DNA of 7,649 bases. Origin: Frankiales bacterium (lineage in GTDB: Bacteria; Actinomycetota; Actinomycetes; Mycobacteriales; SCTD01). Both the position numbers and the translations under genes were made by a program. This document shows, one piece after another, positions 1-4,165 of this stretch. Below the pieces are notes generated by a model that saw nothing but the letters and a program-made list of their open reading frames with translations, made no database searches and had not been told where the DNA came from. Location of the stretch: contig JAOPVD010000111.1 in assembly GCA_025966295.1 (NCBI GenBank), positions 1 through 7,649 of the forward strand, read 5' to 3'. Each line of letters begins with the position of its first letter. Positions within the stretch are counted from its first letter, which is position 1.

Positions 1-312
1 GCGGCCGCCCGACTGCCGGTGGCCCGCTGCACCAACCTGGCCCGCACCCTGACGGCGTACAAGGACGCGGGGCTGTTCACGGTCGGGCTCGCGGCGTCCG
101 GCAGCGTCAGCCTGGACGACCTCGAGATCGCCACCAGCCCGCTGGTGATCGTGGTCGGCTCGGAGGGGGAGGGGCTGGGCCGGCTGGTCGAGCAGACCTG
201 CGACGTCACCGTGAGCATCCCGATGAGCGGGATGACCGAGTCGCTGAACGCCGGCATCGCCGCCGCGGTGACGCTGGCCGAGGTGGCCCGCCGGCGGCGG
301 CAACACGCCTGA
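1..312 (+). CDS. rlmB: 23S rRNA (guanosine-2'-O)-methyltransferase, RlmB/TrmH (SpoU) family, C-terminal part
   Basis: This is the last 103 codons of a gene whose 5' end lies left of the window; frame 1 is open from base 1 and ends at TGA 310-312. SpoU-family enzymes transfer a methyl group from S-adenosylmethionine to a ribose 2'-OH in RNA, and RlmB acts on 23S rRNA. Two late motifs of the knotted SpoU catalytic domain are visible: VVGSEGEGLGRL (about 134-185 bp), which lines the cofactor pocket, and IPMSGMTESLNAGIAAAVTL (about 220-279 bp), which holds the conserved SLN. The early Asn/Arg motif and the N-terminal RNA-binding domain would be off-window. The next gene is a sigH-like sigma factor, as near rlmB in Bacillus, which favours RlmB over other TrmH paralogues. 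The tail RRRRQ is basic. The family is near certain; the exact RNA target is inferred. Confidence 0.92.
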   Translation, partial: AAARLPVARCTNLARTLTAYKDAGLFTVGLAASGSVSLDDLEIATSPLVIVVGSEGEGLGRLVEQTCDVTVSIPMSGMTESLNAGIAAAVTLAEVARRRRQHA

Positions 313-363
313 GCCGAAGGGGTCAACCAGGTCACACTGCGCAGGCGTCACCTTCGCTCGCGT

Positions 364-378
364 AGGTCGTTGTGACCT
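364..378. promoter_or_regulatory. Inverted repeat AGGTC-N5-GACCT upstream of sigH
   Basis: A perfect 5-bp inverted repeat with a 5-base spacer lies in the 175-bp gap between rlmB and sigH. GGTCA-type half-sites also occur nearby at 321-325 and 330-334 in direct orientation, and GTCACC at 347-352. A weak -35-like TTGTGA (370-375) overlaps the right arm, with a possible but poor -10 near 395-400. A second imperfect palindrome, TACC-GGGG-GGTA, occupies 395-406. Together these could be the sigH promoter and operator zone; no factor can be named. Confidence 0.3.
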
Positions 379-458
379 GCAACACTGGCTTCCCTACCGG
401 GGGGTAACAGTGAACTGGCGCGGGCGCACTGCCCGTGTCACAGGAGGTCGGCACCCCC

Positions 459-527
459 GTGCCGACGGACCGAGGAGGCAACGACGCGTGCGTCCGCTCC
501 GTGAGCGCCCCGTCGCCCCCACCCTGA
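459..527 (+). other. Possible upstream ORF (22 codons) overlapping the sigH start
   Basis: A strong Shine-Dalgarno AGGAGG sits at 442-447, but it serves no start in the sigH frame. Eleven bases further on, GTG 459 opens a 22-codon frame (starting V-P-T-D-R-G-G) that stops at TGA 525-527, inside sigH. It overlaps the likely sigH start at 488 in another frame and covers the sigH ribosome site at 473-478. Ribosomes on it would therefore pass over the sigH start region. It could act as a translational control ORF, or be chance in GC-rich DNA; the peptide resembles nothing I know. Confidence 0.25.
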
Positions 528-1315
528 CGGTGGTCCCGAACCCGCCTGAGGTCCCGGACGACGCCGACATGCGGGGGCAGGGCGAGATCGCCGCCTCCCT
601 GGCGCAGGAGATCACCGCCGCTGAGTCCCTCGTCGCCGAGCTCGACCGGGACCTGCACGGCGGCGTGGCCCTGCGGGACCGCTGGCGCTCCGCGCAGGAG
701 TGCACCGACGACGAGCTGGTGCTGGCCGCCCGGCACGGCGACGACGCCGCGCTGGCCGAGCTGCTCACCAAGTACCGCGCGTTCGCCCGGGTGAAGGCCC
801 GCTCGTACTTCCTGGTCGGCGCCGACCGCGAGGACATCGTCCAGGAGGGCATGATCGGCCTCTACAAGGCCATCCGGGACTTCAACCCGGACATGCAGAG
901 CAGCTTTCGGGCCTTCGCCGAGCTGTGCGTGACCCGGCAGATCATCACCGCGATCAAGACCGCCACCCGGCAAAAGCACGGCCCGCTCAACAACTACGTG
1001 AGCTTCAACCGGCCGGTCGGCGGCGACGACGACGGCGAGCGGGTGCTCGGCGACGTCATCCCGACGGTGGCCATCAGCGACCCCGCCGACCTGGTCATCT
1101 CCGCCGAGCGGATCCGGGCCCTGCAGGCGCACTTCGACGAGGTGCTGTCCGACCTCGAGACCGAGGTGCTGCGGCTCTACGTCGAGGGCAAGAGCTACCA
1201 GGAGATCGCGGAGCGGCTCCAGCGGCACGTGAAGTCGATCGACAACGCGCTGCAGCGCATCAAGCGCAAACTCGAGGGGCACCTGAAGGCCCGCTCCGCC
1301 GCCGACGCCGGCTGA
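488..1315 (+). CDS. sigH: RNA polymerase sigma factor, sporulation SigH-like (sigma-70 family)
   Basis: Sigma factors direct RNA polymerase to promoters. The 275-residue product strongly resembles Bacillus subtilis SigH, the stationary-phase/early-sporulation sigma, through its core: KARSYFLVGADREDIVQEGM (about residues 103-122) and CVTRQIITAIKTATRQKH (147-164) in region 2, and a region 4 helix-turn-helix with SYQEIAERLQRHVKSIDNAL (236-255). A roughly 70-residue acidic, Pro-rich N-terminal extension is absent from the Bacillus protein. GTG 488 is preferred because AGGAGG lies nine bases upstream (473-478). An in-frame GTG at 410 gives a longer product but has only a G-run before it. No extracytoplasmic-type (SnoaL) tail or anti-sigma gene is adjacent. 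The gene follows rlmB by 175 bp and probably has its own promoter. In actinobacteria this sigma is not tied to endospores, so its regulon here is unknown. Confidence 0.92.
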   Translation: MRPLRERPVAPTLTVVPNPPEVPDDADMRGQGEIAASLAQEITAAESLVAELDRDLHGGVALRDRWRSAQECTDDELVLAARHGDDAALAELLTKYRAFARVKARSYFLVGADREDIVQEGMIGLYKAIRDFNPDMQSSFRAFAELCVTRQIITAIKTATRQKHGPLNNYVSFNRPVGGDDDGERVLGDVIPTVAISDPADLVISAERIRALQAHFDEVLSDLETEVLRLYVEGKSYQEIAERLQRHVKSIDNALQRIKRKLEGHLKARSAADAG

Positions 1316-1335
1316 CGGGGTCCTGCAGGCCGACG

Positions 1336-1357
1336 GCCCACCCAGGGGGGGTTGGGC
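1336..1357. terminator. Hairpin between convergent sigH and thioesterase genes
   Basis: GCCCACCC (1336-1343) pairs with GGTTGGGC (1350-1357) with one mismatch, around a six-base A/G loop. It lies 20 bases after the sigH stop in a gap between converging genes (1316-1478). There is no T-tract, as is common for actinobacterial terminators, so the call rests on position and stem only. The rest of this gap shows no gene. Confidence 0.35.
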
Positions 1358-1478
1358 AGGCCGCCGGCGGACTGGGTGCGGCGCAGGCGTCCGTGCCCCC
1401 GAGTCGCGCCGTGGTCCTACCCGCGGGCTGACGCCTTACACCCCGTCCTTTTGCCGGCGCTCGGCGAGGCAGGTGGGC

Positions 1479-1931
1479 TCAGCGGTGCGGGCGCAGTGCC
1501 CAGCTGATCGTCATGCGGGAGGTCTCCTGGCCGTCGGCGTCGCGCAGCGTGACCTCGACCGGGAACTGCACGGTCTTGCCGGTCCGCTCCAGCTCGGCCC
1601 GCACCGCCGCCGCCGCGCGACCGAGCACCGCCTCGGCCGTGACGGGGCCCTTCGCCAGCCGGGTGTAGGAGATCTCGGCGTGGGCCGCCAGCGGCGTGAC
1701 GCGCGGCAGCAGGTCCTCGAACGACGCGATGACGACGGCGCCGGAGGCCGACTCGGCCAGGGTGAACAGGGCGCCGGCGTGCGGGCCGCCGACGTGGTTG
1801 TGCCACGCCGGGTCGTCGTCGAGCCGCAGCACGGCCCGCTCGGCGTCCAGCTCGAGGTAGACCAGGCGCAGCGTCCGCACGAACGGCACCATGGCCGGCA
1901 TCAGCTCGCGGATCGCGGTGTAGTCCGTCAT
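1479..1931 (-). CDS. Hotdog-fold thioesterase, PaaI/DUF4442-like
   Basis: The 150-residue protein has the size and pattern of small single-domain hotdog thioesterases, which hydrolyse acyl-CoA (or acyl-ACP) thioesters in the cytoplasm, usually as homotetramers. The signature segment is HNHVGGPHAGALFTLAESAS (residues 44-63): an Asn-His followed by Gly-rich turn, HAG, and the start of the central 'sausage' helix with E60 where the family often has its catalytic acid. A second strand block, HAEISYTRLAKGPVTAEAVL (84-103), matches the later beta strands. There is no signal peptide or membrane segment. ATG 1929-1931 is the start; no clear Shine-Dalgarno is seen (CTGGGG is weak), and the transcript may be nearly leaderless. 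A perfect palindrome begins seven bases upstream. The gene is monocistronic and convergent with sigH. The acyl substrate cannot be told from the sequence. Confidence 0.82.
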   Translation of the reverse strand: MTDYTAIRELMPAMVPFVRTLRLVYLELDAERAVLRLDDDPAWHNHVGGPHAGALFTLAESASGAVVIASFEDLLPRVTPLAAHAEISYTRLAKGPVTAEAVLGRAAAAVRAELERTGKTVQFPVEVTLRDADGQETSRMTISWALRPHR

Positions 1932-1937
1932 GGCCCC

Positions 1938-1957
1938 AGGTTACCCACGGGTAACCT
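1938..1957. promoter_or_regulatory. Perfect palindromic operator candidate before the thioesterase gene
   Basis: AGGTTACCC-AC-GGGTAACCT is a perfect 9-bp inverted repeat with a two-base spacer, placed six bases before the ATG of the minus-strand thioesterase. On the minus strand TAGGTT (1953-1958) fits an actinobacterial TANNNT -10 box, which would place transcription start inside the palindrome. A site this symmetric over the -10 and start region is typical of a dimeric TetR- or GntR-type repressor. The regulator is not encoded in the window. No -35 match is seen. Confidence 0.6.
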
Positions 1958-2015
1958 AGCGGCGCCAGGGGCCGCCGGTGGGCGCCGGGACCGTACGCTG
2001 GGCGGCGCACGCCCG

Positions 2016-2087
2016 GCCGGCGTGGCGCAGTGGTAGCGCAACCGCCTTGTAAGCGGTAGGTCGTCGGTTCGAACCCGACCGCCGGCT
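2016..2087 (+). tRNA. tRNA-Thr (anticodon TGT)
   Basis: A full cloverleaf can be drawn over 72 bases. The acceptor stem GCCGGCG (2016-2022) pairs with CGCCGGC (2080-2086). The D arm is GCGC/GCGC (2025-2028, 2036-2039). The anticodon stem ACCGC/GCGGT encloses loop CTTGTAA (2046-2052) with anticodon TGT at 2048-2050. The T arm GTCGG/CCGAC holds loop TTCGAAC (2068-2074). The discriminator base is T2087 and CCA is not encoded. It reads ACA (and by wobble ACG) threonine codons. A weak TANNNT box, TACGCT (1994-1999), lies 16 bases upstream. I see no second copy of the 3' end in the window, so no integrated element is evident. Confidence 0.97.
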
Positions 2088-2144
2088 CTCGTCTTGACCG
2101 GCTGCGTAGCGTCAGAGGCACGTCCGTGCGCCTGAGGAGTCCTC

Positions 2145-2180
2145 GTGGCAGCCGTCCCGCAGCCGCAAACCGGACGCTGA
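2145..2180 (+). CDS. Possible 11-codon leader ORF coupled to the aldo/keto reductase
   Basis: GAGGAG at 2134-2139 is the only good Shine-Dalgarno before the reductase, and it is properly spaced for GTG 2145, not for the reductase start. The frame encodes VAAVPQPQTGR (the GTG start read as Met) and stops at TGA 2178-2180; the reductase GTG follows after one base. This arrangement suggests translational coupling, with ribosomes stopping at 2180 and restarting at 2182. It could instead be chance. The peptide has no run of a single amino acid, so classic attenuation is unlikely. Confidence 0.35.
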   Translation: MAAVPQPQTGR

Positions 2181-2181
2181 G

Positions 2182-3015
2182 GTGCGCACCGTCAGCCTGC
2201 CGTCCGGCGAGCCGGTCCCGGTGCTGGGTCAGGGCACCTGGCACCTGGCCGAGGTGCCGGCCCGCTGGAGCGACGAGGTGGCGGCGCTGCGGCTCGGCAT
2301 CGAGCTGGGCATGACCGTCATCGACACCGCCGAGATGTACGCCGAGGGCCGGGCTGAGGAGCTGGTCGGCGAGGCGGTCGCGGACCGGCGGGACCAGGTG
2401 TTCCTGTGCAGCAAGGTGCTGCCGCGCAACGCCACCCGGGCCGGGATGGCCCGGTCCTGCGAGGCCAGCCTGCGCCGGCTGGGCACCGATCGGCTCGACC
2501 TGTACCTGCTGCACTGGCGGGGGTCCACGCCGCTGGAGGAGACGCTGGCCGGTTTCCAGGCGCTCGTACGGGACGGCAAGATCCGCTACTGGGGCGTCAG
2601 CAACTTCGACCTCGACGACCTGGAGGAGCTGGTCGCGCTGGACGGCGGGGCCGACGTCACCACCGACCAGGTGCTCTACAACATCGCGCACCGCGGCATC
2701 GAGTGGGACCTGCTGCCCTGGTGCCGCGACCGTGGGCTGCCGGTGATGGCCTACTCGCCGGTGGACCAGGGCCGCTTCGGCCGGCACGACGTGCTGCGCG
2801 ACATCGCCCGTCGGCACGGCGTGAGCATCCCGGAGCTGGCGCTGGCCTGGGTGCTGCGCCAGGACGGCGTGCTGGCAGTCCCCCGGACCGGGTCGGTGGC
2901 GCATGTGCGCGAGAACCGCGCGGCCGCCGAGCTGCAGCTGACGGCTGCCGAGCTGGTGGAGGTCGACCGGGCGTTCCCCGGGCCGGACGCGCGTCAGCCG
3001 CTCGAGGTGCTCTGA
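2182..3015 (+). CDS. Aldo/keto reductase, YeaE-like
   Basis: Aldo/keto reductases use NAD(P)H to reduce aldehydes and ketones in the cytoplasm. The 277 residues match the E. coli YeaE type (a methylglyoxal reductase) end to end, including LPSGEPVPVLGQGTWHLAE near the N terminus, GIEWDLLPWC (172-181), VMAYSPV (188-194) and a QPLEVL C terminus. The catalytic tetrad is complete: D48 and Y53 (VIDTAEMYAEG), K78 (SKVLP) and H111 (LLHWRG). GVSNF (138-142) is the family's conserved strand-end motif. GTG 2182 fits the family start. It has no good ribosome site of its own but follows the stop of a short leader ORF by one base. TTGACC at 2094-2099 resembles a -35 box, but no matching -10 was found. The 3' end overlaps the DUF5335 gene on the other strand by 22 bp. 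Family certain; in vivo substrate unknown, with a ketoaldehyde such as methylglyoxal plausible. Confidence 0.9.
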   Translation: MRTVSLPSGEPVPVLGQGTWHLAEVPARWSDEVAALRLGIELGMTVIDTAEMYAEGRAEELVGEAVADRRDQVFLCSKVLPRNATRAGMARSCEASLRRLGTDRLDLYLLHWRGSTPLEETLAGFQALVRDGKIRYWGVSNFDLDDLEELVALDGGADVTTDQVLYNIAHRGIEWDLLPWCRDRGLPVMAYSPVDQGRFGRHDVLRDIARRHGVSIPELALAWVLRQDGVLAVPRTGSVAHVRENRAAAELQLTAAELVEVDRAFPGPDARQPLEVL

Positions 3016-3368
3016 GCCGTCTGGTCCTGGCGGTAGAAGTGGGTCAGGGTGGCCTGGCCGTCGTTGTCCACGACGCGGAGCACCGGCTCGGTGGCCTGCA
3101 GTTGGGCGATGTCCACCTCACTCGGGTGCCAGATCATGTGCCGCAGGATGACCGGGAAGCGTGGCGTGTCACCGCCGACGCCGATGATGACCACGTCGTC
3201 CTTCGGGTCGTAGCTGGCGTAGTTGAACGGCAGCCGCTCCGCCTCGATCTGGTCGCCGAGGGACGGGTCCAGGACCTCCATGGTGATCATCTCGCCGTGG
3301 TGGTCCTCCGACAGGGTGTCGAAAAAGCCCTTCCAGCCCGTCCGGTCGATCGTCATCGTGTCCGCCAC
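2994..3368 (-). CDS. DUF5335 family protein
   Basis: This small soluble protein (124 residues) has no known function. It resembles the DUF5335 family: an N-terminal WKGFFDTLSEDH block, a central LGDQIEAERLPFNYASYDPK segment (20 residues), then DDVVIIGVGG and a C-terminal strand with a VVDNDGQATLTHF pattern. There is no signal peptide or membrane helix. AGGAGG (minus strand, at 3374-3379) lies five bases before GTG 3366-3368; a GTG at 3369-3371 is only two bases away, and an internal ATG at 3354-3356 is too far, so 3368 is preferred. It is divergent from the DUF1918 gene and overlaps the reductase 3' end by 22 bp. Related genes often sit near other small stress-type genes in soil actinobacteria, and the two neighbours fit that. 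The family assignment comes from recall of its sequence pattern. Confidence 0.75.
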   Translation of the reverse strand: MADTMTIDRTGWKGFFDTLSEDHHGEMITMEVLDPSLGDQIEAERLPFNYASYDPKDDVVIIGVGGDTPRFPVILRHMIWHPSEVDIAQLQATEPVLRVVDNDGQATLTHFYRQDQTAQSTSSG

Positions 3369-3518
3369 CACGGCCTCCTGCGCGCAAGGGCGACCGACGC
3401 GTCCGAGTCGCCGCAGTCATCGTCCTCCGGCTCGGCCTGCCAGGCATGGCCCTGCAGTGACCAAGTGCGGCCGAAGGAGCAGCCCCCTCAGGCCGTGCGG
3501 ACCGAGCCTGCGCGACAC

Positions 3519-3532
3519 AGCGCCGTGGCGCT
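3519..3532. promoter_or_regulatory. Palindrome AGCGCC-GT-GGCGCT in the DUF5335/DUF1918 intergenic region
   Basis: A perfect 6-bp inverted repeat with a two-base spacer lies in the divergent gap (3369-3596), 64 bases before the DUF1918 start. Its place between two diverging genes suits a shared operator. It could also be a chance GC-rich hairpin. A weaker repeat, GCCTG-C-CAGGC, lies at 3435-3445. I found no convincing -10/-35 pair on either strand in this gap and no credible gene. Confidence 0.3.
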
Positions 3533-3596
3533 CTTGCCCCGGGCGGCGGGCAGGCGGACGATCCGGGTGAGCCCACGCAGGCACCAGGAGGTCGTC

Positions 3597-3797
3597 ATGC
3601 ACGCAGTCGTCGGTGACCACATCGCCGTACCCGGGCGGCACGTCGGAGAAGCTGGCCGGGCGGGCCTCGTAGTCGCCGTCAAGGGGGTCGAGGGCGGCCC
3701 GCCCTACGTCATCCGCTGGGACGACGGGCACGAGAGCACCTGCTACCCCGGGCCGGAGACGCGGGTGTCGCACGAGGGGCACCTGGACGTCGGTTAG
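3597..3797 (+). CDS. DUF1918 domain protein
   Basis: The 66-residue product is a single DUF1918 domain, a small actinobacterial family of unknown biochemical function with an SH3-like beta fold by prediction. The pattern is clear: VGDHIAVPGRHVGEAGRAG (5-23, the GD and RHVG hallmarks), then VVAVKGVEGGPPYVIRWDDG (25-44, with PPY-IRW-DGH) and a STCYPGPE segment (47-54). The start at ATG 3597 is fixed by AGGAGG (3586-3591) five bases upstream. A much longer open frame runs through here, but its upstream part is a shadow of the reductase gene. The protein has no membrane segment. It is followed after 44 bases by another small gene on the same strand, possibly in one transcript. Some DUF1918 genes are linked to stress or dormancy regulons; that link is not shown here. 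Confidence 0.88.
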   Translation: MHAVVGDHIAVPGRHVGEAGRAGLVVAVKGVEGGPPYVIRWDDGHESTCYPGPETRVSHEGHLDVG

Positions 3798-3799
3798 GC

Positions 3800-3811
3800 C
3801 CCGCCGGCGGG
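3800..3811. terminator. GC hairpin after the DUF1918 gene
   Basis: CCCGCCGGCGGG is a 12-base perfect palindrome two bases after the DUF1918 stop, with more G/C pairing possible to 3815. No T-tract follows. It may slow or partly end transcription before the next gene, or be chance. Confidence 0.2.
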
Positions 3812-3841
3812 CGGGCACCCTTGCCTCAAGGAGGTGGAGCG

Positions 3842-4165
3842 ATGCCCCGACAGGCGTGGAGCGGCAAGCGCGAGCGGCAGTACGAGCACATCAAGGACGG
3901 CCTTCTCGAGCGCGGCGAGAAAAAGGACACCGCCGAACAGATCGCGGCCCGCACGGTCAACAAGGAGCGGGCGCGGTCCGGCGAGGCCAAGCAGCGGAGC
4001 CGGGCCTCGGTGCAGGACCTCTCGAGCGGCCGGCGCGGGGGCCTGCGGTCCCACACAGGGGCGGGTGGCCGGACCAAGGCGCAGCTGTATGCGGACGCCA
4101 AGCGGCAGCAGGTCCCCGGCCGGTCCCGGATGACCAAGGCCGAGCTGGAGAAGGCGCTCTCCTAG
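3842..4165 (+). CDS. Small basic protein of the 'plasmid stabilization protein' type with a Rho-N/SAP-like C terminus
   Basis: The 107-residue protein is rich in Lys, Arg, Gln and Glu and has no membrane segment. It matches the short chromosomal family usually annotated as plasmid stabilization protein: WSGKRERQYEHIKDGLLERG (6-25), then TAEQIAARTVNKERARSGEA (30-49), SSGRRGGLRSH (61-71), and a C-terminal block TKAQLYADAKRQQVPGRSRM followed by TKAELEKAL. That last block resembles the Rho N-terminal/SAP-like helix-extended-helix used to bind nucleic acid. Despite the name there is no toxin-antitoxin partner nearby, so the title should not be taken literally. ATG 3842 is chosen because AAGGAGGTG (about 3828-3836) lies upstream. 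An in-frame TTG at 3821 is less likely. The stop TAG overlaps the stop of the convergent alcohol dehydrogenase. Nucleic-acid binding is inferred. Confidence 0.78.
   Translation: MPRQAWSGKRERQYEHIKDGLLERGEKKDTAEQIAARTVNKERARSGEAKQRSRASVQDLSSGRRGGLRSHTGAGGRTKAQLYADAKRQQVPGRSRMTKAELEKALS

Noticed and set aside
410..487. Upstream GTG 410 as the sigma factor start
   Set aside because: It has only a G-run before it, while GTG 488 has AGGAGG at nine bases; the extra residues look like untranslated leader.
1449..1465. Intrinsic terminator at CCTTTT with a nearby GCCG/CGGC stem
   Set aside because: The T-run precedes the stem on the plus strand and reads as A on the minus strand, so the order is wrong for both directions; the stem is only 4 bp.
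2016..2144. tRNA-Thr 3' end as an attachment site for an integrated element
   Set aside because: No repeated copy of the tRNA 3' end and no integrase or phage gene is present in the window; the downstream genes look like core or accessory chromosome.
1417..2904. 495-codon open frame on the minus strand
   Set aside because: It crosses the thioesterase, a tRNA and the reductase in a non-coding frame; the product is Arg/His/Gln-rich with no domain.
2406..3797. 463-codon plus-strand frame
   Set aside because: Only its last 66 codons (DUF1918, from 3597) are credible, with their own ribosome site; the rest is a shadow of the reductase and of DUF5335.
3842..4165. Toxin-antitoxin or plasmid maintenance locus
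   Set aside because: There is no partner gene of toxin or antitoxin type next to it and no replication or partition gene; the name comes only from a family label.
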